Assembly (NCBI RefSeq): GCF_019048265.1
Contig: NZ_CP077311.1
Span: 2,861,001-2,925,000 of the forward strand
Direction of reading: 5' to 3'
DNA from: Aeromonas sp. FDAARGOS 1405
GTDB taxonomy: Bacteria; Pseudomonadota; Gammaproteobacteria; Enterobacterales; Aeromonadaceae
Length of the DNA stretch: 64,000 nt
Shown piece by piece: positions 20,076 through 28,497 of this stretch. The translations under genes and the position numbers were made by a program. How positions within the stretch are numbered: position 1 is the first letter of the stretch; each line of letters begins with the position of its first letter. The notes under the pieces were generated by a model that made no database searches, was not told the DNA's origin, and was given only the letters and a program-made list of their open reading frames with translations.

Positions 20076-21302
20076 TCAGCGTTTGATCTTTTTGGGGTTG
20101 GTGTAGCCCCAGATGGTGTACATGTCCGCCAGCAGGGCGCCGTTGTACTCCTCCAGATCCGCCTGTTTCACTTCGGCGTCACCCTGACGGCCAAACAGCA
20201 CCACCTCGTCACCGGGTTTCACACCCTTCAGGTCGGTCACGTCCACCATGATGGTGTTCATGGAGGTCTTGCCGACCACCGGTACCTTCTGACCCTGGAT
20301 CAGCACATAGGCTTTGTTGCTGAGGGCGCGGCGATAGCCATCGGAGTAGCCCAGCGGCAGGTTGGCGAGCCAGGAGTCACGCTTGAGAGTAAAGGTGCGG
20401 TCATAACCGACGGTGTTACCCGCTGCATAGTGGTTGACCGAGGCGACCTGGGTCTTGAATGCCATCACCCGCTTGTATTCGGTGTGGGAGGGGATGGAGT
20501 CACCGTAGAGCAGGCCGCCCGGGCGCACCATGTCGAAGTAGGCGTCCGGCACGGCCAGAGTGGCGAAGGAGTTGGCGGCGTGGATGGTGATCTTGCTGCG
20601 ATCCAGCTTGCCCGCTTCCAGCAGCCACTGGGAGTCCAGTTTGAACTGGGCCAGTCCCATCTTGACGTCCTCTTTCTCCTCAACCGGGAAGTGGGTCATG
20701 ATGCCGACCGGGGTGATCCCCTTTAGCTTGAGCATGGCCAGCGCATCCTGCTTGGCATCGGCCAGACGCAGGTCGATGCCGTTGCGGCTCATGCCGGCGG
20801 AGTTGAGTGCAATATGCACCGGAATGGTGGTGTGGTGGCGCTGGGCGATATCGGCGATACCCTGGGCACTGACCAGACTGCCGATCAGCTCCTCCATCTT
20901 GTAGGGCAGGGCCTGCTCTACTTCATCCGGGGTGGCAGCACGCACCCGCATCAGACGGCCGGTGAAGCCCTTCTCGCGGGCGACGCGCGCCTCTTCGTTG
21001 CTGGCGATGCCGATGCAGGGGATATTTGCCTTGACCACGGAGGGGACCAGCAGGTCGATGCCATGACCGTAAGCGTCGGCCTTCATGATGGCGCAGATCT
21101 GCGGGCCCTTGTCGCCGAGGCGATCCTTGAGGGTCTGGATATTGTGTTCAAAGGCGCCCAGATCCACTTCCAACCAGGCGTTGCTGGCGGTTTGCTCCTG
21201 GCCGTTGCGATGATCCGTCGCAAGGGGCAGATAGGGAGCCGCAACGGCTTGGCCCGCGAGCAGGCCGAAGATCAGGGTAGCCAGCAGAGTTTTCTTGTGC
21301 AT
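20076..21302 (-). CDS. bsr: Periplasmic broad-specificity amino-acid racemase (alanine racemase fold)
   Basis: A 408-residue PLP enzyme with a signal peptide (HKKTLLATLIFGLLAGQAVAAP), which ordinary cytoplasmic Alr lacks. The PLP lysine is in IMKADAYGHG near residue 73 and the catalytic Tyr-side region in SYLPLGYSDGYRR-like sequence (NLPLGYSDGYRRAL). Vibrio BsrV and Aeromonas Bar have this form and racemise many non-aromatic L-amino acids; the D-products act on peptidoglycan. Start chosen at the signal peptide (21302), where AAGGAATCACC gives the ribosome site. Confidence 0.87.
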   Translation of the reverse strand: MHKKTLLATLIFGLLAGQAVAAPYLPLATDHRNGQEQTASNAWLEVDLGAFEHNIQTLKDRLGDKGPQICAIMKADAYGHGIDLLVPSVVKANIPCIGIASNEEARVAREKGFTGRLMRVRAATPDEVEQALPYKMEELIGSLVSAQGIADIAQRHHTTIPVHIALNSAGMSRNGIDLRLADAKQDALAMLKLKGITPVGIMTHFPVEEKEDVKMGLAQFKLDSQWLLEAGKLDRSKITIHAANSFATLAVPDAYFDMVRPGGLLYGDSIPSHTEYKRVMAFKTQVASVNHYAAGNTVGYDRTFTLKRDSWLANLPLGYSDGYRRALSNKAYVLIQGQKVPVVGKTSMNTIMVDVTDLKGVKPGDEVVLFGRQGDAEVKQADLEEYNGALLADMYTIWGYTNPKKIKR

Positions 21303-21475
21303 GGTGATTCCTTTTTGTTGTTCGCGTTGGATAGTTTGGACGGGGTCGGCCACATTGGTGGTGGTTTAACCACAACTTGTTGTTATTATTATGATCTTTG
21401 TCACTCTCAACAGGCGCTGACTGGTTGGGAGTCTACCGCAACACGGGTTCGGCCGACACTCGTCAGGGGAAGAAA

Positions 21476-21925
21476 ATGGTCAATCTTGAGTTACGTTTGC
21501 CACCCCCACTGATTTTCCTGTTTTGCGTGGGACTCATGTGGTGGCTGAGATCGGAGAGCCAGCCCGGCACTTGGGTGATGGCGCTGACGGCTGCGCTGAT
21601 CGTGGTGGGGGCTATCATGGGTTTTGGTGCCCTGCAACGGTTTCGCCACCACCAGACCACGGTCAGCCCCACCCGACCCCAGCACACCAGCCATCTGGTG
21701 ACCTGTGGCGTCTATCGCTTCAGCCGTAATCCCATGTATTTGGGATTGCTCTGCTGGCTGGCCGCCTGGGGCTGTTATCTCGGTAGTATATGGGTCTGGG
21801 TTGGGCCGATCGTGCTGGTGGCCTGGCTGACACGCTTCCAGATCATGCCGGAGGAGCGGCTGCTGCGCGCCCGTTTCGGCGACGAGTATGTGGCGTATTG
21901 CCAACGCGTTCGCCGTTGGTGCTGA
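21476..21925 (+). CDS. Isoprenylcysteine carboxyl methyltransferase-like membrane protein
   Basis: A 149-residue protein with four hydrophobic segments. VTCGVYRFSRNPMYLG near residue 80 and MPEERLLRARFGDEYVAYCQRVRRW at the end are the SAM-binding signature of the ICMT/PEMT-like family. Bacterial members methylate small lipophilic or phospholipid substrates, but this one cannot be assigned a substrate. Start at MVNLELRLP after GGGGAAG. It is divergent from the racemase gene. Confidence 0.82.
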   Translation: MVNLELRLPPPLIFLFCVGLMWWLRSESQPGTWVMALTAALIVVGAIMGFGALQRFRHHQTTVSPTRPQHTSHLVTCGVYRFSRNPMYLGLLCWLAAWGCYLGSIWVWVGPIVLVAWLTRFQIMPEERLLRARFGDEYVAYCQRVRRWC

Positions 21926-21981
21926 ATGGCAGTGACCTGTGTGAGCTGAGGGATAAGTCGGGCTAGCCGTACGGGGTAAAG

Positions 21982-22007
21982 AGAACCTCGGGCTGGCCCG
22001 AGGTTCT
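21982..22007. terminator. Hairpin between convergent genes
   Basis: Perfect 12-bp stem AGAACCTCGGGC / GCCCGAGGTTCT with a 2-base loop between the convergent methyltransferase gene and pilU. No T-run, so its efficiency as an intrinsic terminator is uncertain. Confidence 0.55.
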
Positions 22008-22019
22008 AGAGGGACAGGT

Positions 22020-23159
22020 TTAGAAAAAATCGTCTTTCTCGTCCTTGGTGGGTTCGAGACTCCAGCCGGTGGCATCACTGCTGCTGGCGATCTGCCCCTT
22101 CTCCTTCCACAGTTTGATCTTGAGACGCAGGTTGTTGGCAGAATCGGCGTTCTTCACGGCCTCCTCCTCGTCGATCACGCCTTCTACCACCAGATCAAAC
22201 AGGGCACTGTCGAAGGTGACCATGCCGAGGGCTTTGGATTTTTCCATCACCTCTTTGAGGCCGCCAAATTCACCGCGCTTGATCATGTCGCGGATGGTGT
22301 GGGTGCCGAGCATGATCTCCACTGCGGCCCGGCGGCCGCCATCGGTGGTTTTCACCAGTCGCTGGGAGACAAAGGCCTTGAGGTTGTTGCCAAGGTCGTT
22401 GAGCAGCTGGGGGCGGCGCTCCTCGGGGAAGAAGTTGATGATGCGATCCAGCGCCTGGTTGGCGTTGTTGGCGTGCAGGGTGGAGATTGCAAGGTGGCCG
22501 GTTTCGGAGAAGGCCAGCGCATGTTCCATGGTCTCGCGATCACGGATCTCGCCGATAAGAATGACGTCTGGCGCCTGACGCAGGGTGTTTTTCAGGGCCG
22601 CATGGAAGCTGCGGGTATCCACGCCCACTTCCCGCTGGTTGATGATGCTCTTGCGATGGCGATGCACGAACTCCACCGGATCCTCGATGGTGATGATGTG
22701 GCCGCCGCTGTTGCGGTTGCGATGGTCGATGAGGGCCGCGAGCGAGGTGGACTTGCCCGAGCCGGTACCGCCGACAAACAGCACCAGGCCACGTTTCTCC
22801 ATGATGGTGTCGAGCAGCACAGGCGGGAGTTTGAGATCTTCAAAGCGGGGGATGTCGGTCTTGATGTTGCGCGCCACCAGAGAGACTTCGTTGCGCTGCT
22901 TGAAGATGTTGACCCGAAAGCGGCCGATCTGGGGCAGGGAGATGGCGAGGTTCATCTCCAACTCCTTCTCGAACTGCTGCTTCTGCTCGCCATCCATGAT
23001 CTCGGCGGCGATCCGCGCCACTTCACCCGGTTCCAGCGGCGTTTCGTTGAGGGGGCGCAGGCCGCCGTTAAATTTGGCGCAGGGGGGCGCGCCGGTCGAC
23101 AGATAGAGGTCTGAGCCATCCTGCTTGGCCAGGATCTGTAACATGTCTCGCAATTCCAT
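22020..23159 (-). CDS. pilU: PilT/PilU family type IV pilus retraction ATPase
   Basis: The 379-residue product (P. aeruginosa PilU 382) has Walker A FVGGTGSGKSTS, Asp box THITIEDPVEFVH-like sequence, Walker B VILIGEIRDRETM and the His box STLHANNANQALDRIINFFP; the last and the C-terminal DSANNLRLKIKLWKE match PilU rather than PilT. The hexamer assists retraction of type IV pili and needs PilT. pilT is usually adjacent but is not in this window. Start MELRDMLQIL follows GAGG. Confidence 0.88.
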   Translation of the reverse strand: MELRDMLQILAKQDGSDLYLSTGAPPCAKFNGGLRPLNETPLEPGEVARIAAEIMDGEQKQQFEKELEMNLAISLPQIGRFRVNIFKQRNEVSLVARNIKTDIPRFEDLKLPPVLLDTIMEKRGLVLFVGGTGSGKSTSLAALIDHRNRNSGGHIITIEDPVEFVHRHRKSIINQREVGVDTRSFHAALKNTLRQAPDVILIGEIRDRETMEHALAFSETGHLAISTLHANNANQALDRIINFFPEERRPQLLNDLGNNLKAFVSQRLVKTTDGGRRAAVEIMLGTHTIRDMIKRGEFGGLKEVMEKSKALGMVTFDSALFDLVVEGVIDEEEAVKNADSANNLRLKIKLWKEKGQIASSSDATGWSLEPTKDEKDDFF

Positions 23160-23218
23160 TTTTTTTGCCTCGTCGATCAATGAGATGCCATGAGCGGGAT
23201 GATATTGAGTGTACAGCC

Positions 23219-23575
23219 TCAGGCGCCGGTCAGTTTCTCGCGAAAGACAAAAAAGACCGCACCGAGAATGCAGAGCCCTGCCCAGAGATAGTCCCATTTC
23301 AGATCTTCCTTGAGATAGAAGATAGAGAAGGGGACGAATACGGTGAGTGTGATCACTTCTTGCAGGATTTTAAGTTGGCCCACGCTCATCACCGTATGGC
23401 CGATGCGGTTGGCAGGCACTTGCAGCAGGTATTCGAACAGGGCGATACCCCAGCTCACCAGGGCGGCAATGATCCAGGGTTTATGGTTCATGCTCTTGAG
23501 GTGAGCGTACCAGGCGAAGGTCATAAAGACGTTGCTGCAGAGCAGCAGACCGATACTGGCGAAAATCGGGTTCAT
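23219..23575 (-). CDS. DUF486 (DMT-type) small membrane protein
   Basis: A 118-residue protein with four predicted helices, starting MNPIFASIGLLLCSN. The blocks TFAWYAHLK and ANRIGHTVMSVGQLKILQEVITLTVF match DUF486, a small relative of EmrE-type transporters. No substrate is known. It lies 59 bases upstream of pilU on the same strand and may share its transcript. Confidence 0.85.
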   Translation of the reverse strand: MNPIFASIGLLLCSNVFMTFAWYAHLKSMNHKPWIIAALVSWGIALFEYLLQVPANRIGHTVMSVGQLKILQEVITLTVFVPFSIFYLKEDLKWDYLWAGLCILGAVFFVFREKLTGA

Positions 23576-23687
23576 AGGGTTCTCCTTGAAAATCCGGCGC
23601 ATTTTATCCCTGAACCACGGGTTTTCATACGTGGTGCGGGAGGGTATTTTTAACCAACAGGATAAGCCGTGCGAGGTATGCGACGGG

Positions 23688-24419
23688 ATGGGCAAGTTAT
23701 GCGGGATTGTGTTGTTACTGTTATTTGCCATGCCGGTGCGTGCGGCCCCGACGCTGACGGTGGCCACCGATCTGTGGCCGCCATTTCGCATCCTGCAAGC
23801 GGATGGCCGGTTGCAGGGGCTCGACATGGACATCCTGCGCCGGTTGCAACAGGCGAGCGGCATTGAGTTGCAGGTACGGCGGATGCCGTGGGGCAGGGCG
23901 CTCAAGCAGATGCAGACCGGTCAGGTCGATCTGATGATTGGACTCGCCTATACCGCCGAGCGGGCGCAGTTCATCGACTATCTGCAGCCTGCCTACTACC
24001 AGTGCAGGCCCGCGTTTTATGGTCAGCCGGTCAATGTGGCACGGATCCACCAATACCGCGATCTGCAGGGGGTGAAGGTGGGCTATGTGCTCAACTCCGC
24101 CTATTTTGAGCCCTTCAACAGTGACAGCCGCCTCGACAAGCACGGAGTACCCACCGAAGATCAGCTGCTGCGCATGGTGCAGCGCGGTCACCTGCCGCTG
24201 ATGATTGGCACCGACTGTCAGGTTGACTATGCCCTGAGTCAGGGAAATGCCAGCCGGATAGGCAAGGCGGACTACCGCCCCGCCACGCCGGTAACCCTCT
24301 ATCTGGGGATGAGCAAGCACTCACCTCACCAGTCGCTGCGCCAGCCCTTGCTGGTGGCGCTGCAAAATCTGGTGGCCAGCGGCGAGATAAGGGTGATGGC
24401 CAAGCGTTACCAGCCTTGA
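23688..24419 (+). CDS. Periplasmic solute-binding protein (SBP_bac_3 type)
   Basis: A 243-residue secreted protein: signal peptide GKLCGIVLLLLFAMPVRA, then a bacterial extracellular solute-binding family 3 domain (LTVATDLWPPFRILQADGRLQGLDMDIL, MPWGRALKQMQTGQVDLMIG, YTAERAQFIDYLQP). Such proteins bind amino acids or serve as sensors. No partner permease is adjacent, so it may be an orphan. Start 23688 has a GAGG about 10 bases upstream. Substrate not predictable. Confidence 0.8.
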   Translation: MGKLCGIVLLLLFAMPVRAAPTLTVATDLWPPFRILQADGRLQGLDMDILRRLQQASGIELQVRRMPWGRALKQMQTGQVDLMIGLAYTAERAQFIDYLQPAYYQCRPAFYGQPVNVARIHQYRDLQGVKVGYVLNSAYFEPFNSDSRLDKHGVPTEDQLLRMVQRGHLPLMIGTDCQVDYALSQGNASRIGKADYRPATPVTLYLGMSKHSPHQSLRQPLLVALQNLVASGEIRVMAKRYQP

Positions 24420-24463
24420 CCTTGGGTGGCAAGCCACTGTTATCATGCCCTTTTCCTGCTTCT

Positions 24464-24490
24464 CCCCCGGCGCTGCGACAGGGCCGGGGG
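24464..24490. other. Strong GC hairpin in the btuC leader
   Basis: CCCCCGGC (24464-24471) / GCCGGGGG (24483-24490), 11-base loop, no T-run. It supports a non-coding leader up to the TTG at 24517. Confidence 0.5.
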
Positions 24491-24516
24491 GAAGCCTTGT
24501 TATTCGGGGATCCTCT

Positions 24517-25524
24517 TTGTACCTCTCCCTTATCGCCCGCCAGCAGCGCTGGCAGCGGCGCTGGCTCTGTGGCCTGACGCTGCTGACCCTGCTGCTGTTT
24601 CTCTTCTCCCTCGTCTGGGGCAAGTTTGTGCTGCTGCCCTGGCAGCCCCTTGGCGATCTCGAACAGCGCATCCTGCTGGAGTTGCGCCTGCCGCGCGCCC
24701 TGCTGGCCCTCTTGGCTGGCGCAGCCCTTGCCTGTGGCGGCGCCGTATTGCAGGTGATGCTGCATAACCCGGTGGCCGAACCCGGGCTGCTTGGCGTTTC
24801 AAGCGGAGCAGGCCTTGCCGCCATGGTGGCGATGGCGGTGGCCAAATCCCTTGGCTTCTATCTGCCAGGCTGGGGGCTGTCGCTGGCGGCCTTCGGTGGC
24901 GCCCTGCTGGTGACCATGCTGCTCATTCGGCTGGCTCGCCGGGCACGCCTCGGCCATGCCCGCTTGCTGTTGTTTGGCGTTGCCATCGGTATTCTCACCA
25001 ATGCCGCCATGACCTGGCTGATGTACTTTGCCGACGATGGCTCCTTGCGTGAATTCATGTTCTGGATGATGGGGAGCCTCTCTTACGGCAGCCAGCAGTT
25101 CGGCTGGTGGTGGCTGGTGCTGCCGCTTACCCTGGGCTGGCTCTGCTGGCAGGGCAAGGCGCTGCAACAGTTGTTGTTGGGGGAGACTCAGGCCCGCCTG
25201 ATGGGGATGGATGTCGACAGGATGCGGGTGCGGTTGGTGCTGGCGGTCTGTCTGCTGACCGGTGTGGCGGTGTCGTTGTGTGGTGTCATCGGTTTTGTCG
25301 GGTTGGTGGTGCCCCATCTGCTGCGGCTCTGCGGTGGCAGCGATCAGCGCTTTCTGCTGCCTGCCTCGGCGCTTGGCGGCGGGGCCCTGCTGCTGGCGGC
25401 CGATCTGGTTGCTCGATCCACCCTGAGCGCGGGTGAGTTGCCTATCGGCGTCATCACCGCCTCGGTGGGGGCGCCGCTCTTTATCTACCTGCTATTGAGG
25501 CAAGCTGCCGATGGTGCTGCATGA
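24517..25524 (+). CDS. btuC: Vitamin B12 ABC transporter permease
   Basis: A polytopic FecCD-family permease of 335 residues matching E. coli BtuC: LYLSLIARQQRWQRRWL, LRLPRALLALLAGAALACGGAVLQ, NPVAEPGLLGVSSGAG, LREFMFWMMGSL and IGFVGLVVPHLLRLCGGSDQRFLLP. I place the start at TTG 24517, six bases after GGGGA, because similarity to E. coli begins there; an upstream ATG at 24445 (359 aa) lacks a good ribosome site. It forms the B12 channel with BtuD. No btuF is in the window. Confidence 0.85.
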   Translation: MYLSLIARQQRWQRRWLCGLTLLTLLLFLFSLVWGKFVLLPWQPLGDLEQRILLELRLPRALLALLAGAALACGGAVLQVMLHNPVAEPGLLGVSSGAGLAAMVAMAVAKSLGFYLPGWGLSLAAFGGALLVTMLLIRLARRARLGHARLLLFGVAIGILTNAAMTWLMYFADDGSLREFMFWMMGSLSYGSQQFGWWWLVLPLTLGWLCWQGKALQQLLLGETQARLMGMDVDRMRVRLVLAVCLLTGVAVSLCGVIGFVGLVVPHLLRLCGGSDQRFLLPASALGGGALLLAADLVARSTLSAGELPIGVITASVGAPLFIYLLLRQAADGAA

Positions 25525-25592
25525 ATATCTGCATGATTTGGTCGGGGCGCGCAGTCTCCTTATTTACCCGTTGTTGAGGCAAGATGCCGATG
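25465..25592 (+). repeat. Imperfect direct repeat spanning the btuC end and the btuD start
   Basis: Bases 25465-25513 (btuC C-terminal codons) and 25540-25592 (intergenic into btuD) align at roughly 80%, sharing TTGAGGCAAGCTGCCGATG versus TTGAGGCAAGATGCCGATG at their ends. The second copy supplies the btuD ribosome site and ATG. Confidence 0.8.
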
Positions 25593-26387
25593 TCACCCGC
25601 TGATCCCATGCCGGTTTCTTCTCGTGCTGCTGCGCCGCTGCTGGAGGCGCGCGCACTCGCCATTGCCGGACGGCTCTCTCCCCTGGATATCCGCTGGCAT
25701 GGCGGCCAGCTGGTGGCGCTGCTTGGCCCCAATGGCAGTGGCAAGTCGACCCTGCTCGGGGCGCTGGCGGGGATTTTACCCGCCGATGGCACAGTGCTGC
25801 TGGGGGGGGAAGTGCTTACTGACCTGAGTTGGCCCGAGCTTGCCAAACGGCGTGCCATGCTGCCCCAGCGTCAGCCCCAGCTGTTTCATATTCCGGTGTT
25901 TCAGGTGTTGAGCCTGGGGCTCGATGAGACGGTTGCGCCCGCCAGACAGAACGAGGCGATCGTGGCTCTGTGCGAGGCACTGGAGCTGGAAGCCTTGCTG
26001 GCCCGGGACTTCAGCCGCTTGTCGGGCGGTGAGCAGCAGCGGGTGCTGATTGCCCGTACCCTGCTGCAGGTGTGGCAGAGCCTCAATCCGACCGGCAAGG
26101 TGCTGCTGCTGGACGAGCCGCTGGCGGGGCTCGACCTGCATCACCAGCTGGCGCTAGTGCGGTTGCTGAAAACCCTGGCTGGGCAGGGATTGCTGGTGGT
26201 GCTCGCCATCCACGATATCAATCTGGCCATCGACTGGGCCGACCGCATTCTCTGCCTGCAAGGGGGCGCGGTGGTGCGCGAAGGGGGTGTCGAGCTGGTG
26301 GATGAGGCGCTGCTGGAGCAGGTATTCCAGATCCGCACCGACCGCATCGAAGCGGCTGGCCGGGTGTGGTTTATGCCCAGTTTGTGA
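25584..26387 (+). CDS. btuD: Vitamin B12 ABC transporter ATPase
   Basis: A 267-residue ATPase: Walker A GPNGSGKST (near residue 48), Q-loop MLPQRQPQ, signature LSGGEQQRV, Walker B VLLLDEPLAGLD and H-loop AIHDIN. Similar to E. coli BtuD (249 aa) with a longer N-terminus; MPVSSRAAAP at 25608 is an alternative start. It powers BtuC, encoded just upstream. Confidence 0.88.
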   Translation: MPMSPADPMPVSSRAAAPLLEARALAIAGRLSPLDIRWHGGQLVALLGPNGSGKSTLLGALAGILPADGTVLLGGEVLTDLSWPELAKRRAMLPQRQPQLFHIPVFQVLSLGLDETVAPARQNEAIVALCEALELEALLARDFSRLSGGEQQRVLIARTLLQVWQSLNPTGKVLLLDEPLAGLDLHHQLALVRLLKTLAGQGLLVVLAIHDINLAIDWADRILCLQGGAVVREGGVELVDEALLEQVFQIRTDRIEAAGRVWFMPSL

Positions 26388-26395
26388 GAAACAAG

Positions 26396-26427
26396 AAAGG
26401 CCCTTGGCGTCAGCCGAGGGCCTTTTT
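26396..26427. terminator. Bidirectional terminator between btuD and the acetyltransferase
   Basis: AAAGGCCCTTGGC (26396-26408) / GCCGAGGGCCTTT (26413-26425) with a T tail on the plus strand. The stop codon of the acetyltransferase lies within it. Confidence 0.85.
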
Positions 26428-26868
26428 GAAGAAGACGACCCGCTCCGTTTCGGCAAAGCCGAGTTGTTGGTGCATCTGCTGCGAGTCAAGATTGTCGATG
26501 GCGGCATCGGAGGCCAGTTCCCGGCAACCCAGCTCGCGGCCCCACTGCGCCACCCGAGCGATCAAGGCTTGGGCCACCCCACGCTGGCGCGAGGCCGGTT
26601 GCACATAGACCCCTTCCAGATACATCACAGGGCTGCTGTTGCAGCCATTCACGTAATCGTGGCGCAGGGCTGCATCGGCAAAGCCTACCGCCTGACTCTG
26701 CTCATCCAGCGCCAGAAAGGCGTTGAGATGTGCATTGGCCAACATCTCAACCCCTTCCTGCAGGTGGGCCGAAAGTGCGTGGTGCGGCCACAGCTGCTGG
26801 CGCAGGGTTGCCCACTGCGCCAGCAGCGTCTCGTCGAGGGGGACTATCTGCCAGCCGATATTCGTCAT
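26410..26868 (-). CDS. AAC(6')-I-like aminoglycoside N-acetyltransferase (GNAT)
   Basis: A 152-residue GNAT protein whose sequence follows Acinetobacter-type AAC(6')-Ig/Ih enzymes: WATLRQQLWPHH, YVNGCNSSPVMYLEGVYVQP, SRQRGVAQALI (acetyl-CoA loop), ASDAAIDNLDSQQMHQQLGF and ETERVVFFKK. The family transfers acetyl to the 6'-amine of aminoglycosides such as tobramycin and amikacin. It has no mobile element nearby and sits among core genes, so it looks like an intrinsic chromosomal gene. Activity and level of resistance are not shown by the sequence. Confidence 0.78.
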   Translation of the reverse strand: MTNIGWQIVPLDETLLAQWATLRQQLWPHHALSAHLQEGVEMLANAHLNAFLALDEQSQAVGFADAALRHDYVNGCNSSPVMYLEGVYVQPASRQRGVAQALIARVAQWGRELGCRELASDAAIDNLDSQQMHQQLGFAETERVVFFKKALG

Positions 26869-26874
26869 CGGGGC

Positions 26875-27939
26875 TCAGGCTTGCCGCTTGGCAAGGCGTA
26901 CCAGTGCTGCCTCTGCCAGCATCGCCAGCAGGGTTTCGGTGTCGCTCCATGACAGGCAGGCATCAGTGATGCTCTGGCCGAAGGTGGCGGCGCAGCCGTT
27001 CTCTACATCCTGACGCCCTTCCACCAGGAAACTTTCGGCCATTATGCCGGCGATGCCGGTACGGCCGCGGCGCAGCTGATCGCAGATATCTTGCGCCACA
27101 AGCAGCTGACGGCGGTGATCCTTCATGCTGTTGCCGTGGCTGAAATCGACCACCAGACGCTCCGGCAGGCCCACATCGGCCAGCGCTTCACAGGCTTCAT
27201 CGACACTGGCGGTGTCGTAGTTGGGGCGGTGGCCGCCACGCAGGATCACATGACCAAAGGGGTTACCGGCGGTGCGGTAGATGGTCATCTTGCCGTCTTT
27301 GTCCGGCGAATAGAAGATGTGGCTGTGACGGGCGGCGCGCACCGCATCGATGGCGATGCGGGTATTGCCGTCGGTGCCGTTCTTGAAGCCAACCGGGCAG
27401 GAGAGAGCCGAAGCCATCTCGCGGTGTACCTGGGATTCGGTGGTACGTGCGCCGATGGCGCCCCAGGTGATGAGGTCGGCAATATACTGGCCGGTCACCA
27501 TATCGAGGAATTCGGTGGCGGTTGGCATGCCCAGTTCGTTGATATCGACCAGCAGTTTGCGCGCCAGTTTCAGCCCTTCGTTGACATCGAAACTGCCATC
27601 GAGGCGCGGGTCATTGATCAGCCCTTTCCAGCCGACGATGGTGCGCGGCTTCTCGAAATAGGTGCGCATCACGATGCAGAGGCTCTCTTTATACTGCTCG
27701 CGCAGGGCGTTGAGGCGCTGGGCATACTCGCGAGCAGCAGCGGGATCATGAATAGAGCAGGGGCCGACAATGACCAGCAGGCGCTGATCGTCTCCGGCCA
27801 GAATGGCTTCCACTTCGCGACGGGCATCCAGCAGATTCTGGGCAATGGTATCGGTGATCGGAAACGCGTGGGCAAGCTCGCTCGGAGTGATCAGTGACTC
27901 CAGGCGACGGGTGCGCAATTCATCTGTGTGAATGGACAT
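26875..27939 (-). CDS. aroH: DAHP synthase, Trp-sensitive type
   Basis: The 354-residue enzyme condenses phosphoenolpyruvate and erythrose-4-phosphate, the first step of aromatic synthesis. Its N-terminus (TDELRTRRLESLITPSELA) and MPTATEFLDMVTGQ match E. coli AroH rather than AroF or AroG; GPCSIHD and KPRTIVGWKGLINDP are catalytic blocks. Feedback by tryptophan is inferred from that match. I could not see a TrpR operator upstream. Start MSIHTDELR is set by homology. Confidence 0.9.
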   Translation of the reverse strand: MSIHTDELRTRRLESLITPSELAHAFPITDTIAQNLLDARREVEAILAGDDQRLLVIVGPCSIHDPAAAREYAQRLNALREQYKESLCIVMRTYFEKPRTIVGWKGLINDPRLDGSFDVNEGLKLARKLLVDINELGMPTATEFLDMVTGQYIADLITWGAIGARTTESQVHREMASALSCPVGFKNGTDGNTRIAIDAVRAARHSHIFYSPDKDGKMTIYRTAGNPFGHVILRGGHRPNYDTASVDEACEALADVGLPERLVVDFSHGNSMKDHRRQLLVAQDICDQLRRGRTGIAGIMAESFLVEGRQDVENGCAATFGQSITDACLSWSDTETLLAMLAEAALVRLAKRQA

Positions 27940-28019
27940 ACAACTCAAGTCTCGAGTGGGTGGTGTCAGCCGCAAGGGGCAAAAAAGCAAAGAGATAAAA
28001 TAAAGCAAAAGTCCCCTGA

Positions 28020-28047
28020 TTGAAACCTTGGGGGGCTCTGATAGGAT
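28020..28047 (+). promoter_or_regulatory. dgkA promoter
   Basis: TTGAAA (28020-28025), 16-base spacer, TAGGAT (28042-28047), about 37 bases before the dgkA start. Confidence 0.6.
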
Positions 28048-28083
28048 GTGAGGCCAAAATCGATTCCAAATGAGGTAGATAGC

Positions 28084-28464
28084 GTGGCAAAGCCAGGGGC
28101 AACCGGGGTCACCCGCATCATCAACGCAACCGGTTACAGCATGAAGGGGCTCAAGTCAGCCTGGATTAACGAGGCGGCTTTTCGGCAGGAGCTGATGCTG
28201 ATCCTGTTGCTGATGCCACTTGCCTTCTGGATTGGCGATTCCCTTAACCAGATCCTGCTGCTTATCGTCATCAGCTGGCTGGTGGTGATCGTCGAGATCC
28301 TCAACTCCGCCATTGAAGCTGTGGTAGACAGGGTTGGCTCCGAGCATCATGAGCTCTCCGGTCGCGCCAAGGATTTGGGCTCTGCCGCCGTCTTTATCGC
28401 GCTGGCCTTGAACGCCCTGGTATGGGGCGCGTTGGTGGGCCGCAATCTGTTGGGGTGGTGGTAA
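28084..28464 (+). CDS. dgkA: Diacylglycerol kinase
   Basis: A 126-residue membrane enzyme starting at GTG (VAKPGATGVTRIINATGYS), as the alignment with E. coli DgkA (ANNTTGFTRIIKAAGYS) requires; GAGG lies 9-10 bases upstream. Three helices and the active-site block EILNSAIEAVVDRVGSEHHELSGRAKDLGSAAV are present. It phosphorylates diacylglycerol released during osmoregulated glucan or LPS modification, returning phosphatidic acid to lipid synthesis. Confidence 0.95.
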   Translation: MAKPGATGVTRIINATGYSMKGLKSAWINEAAFRQELMLILLLMPLAFWIGDSLNQILLLIVISWLVVIVEILNSAIEAVVDRVGSEHHELSGRAKDLGSAAVFIALALNALVWGALVGRNLLGWW

Positions 28465-28497
28465 GCCATCACGCTGCTTTGAGGTTCTGCTTCATAC

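Noticed and set aside
24421..24516. Possible cobalamin riboswitch upstream of btuC (GCCACTG present)
   Set aside because: Only about 97 bases separate the genes and the B12 box and other conserved cores of the riboswitch are absent.
27940..28019. TrpR operator or attenuator at aroH
   Set aside because: No CTAGT-type palindrome and no Trp-rich leader peptide were found.
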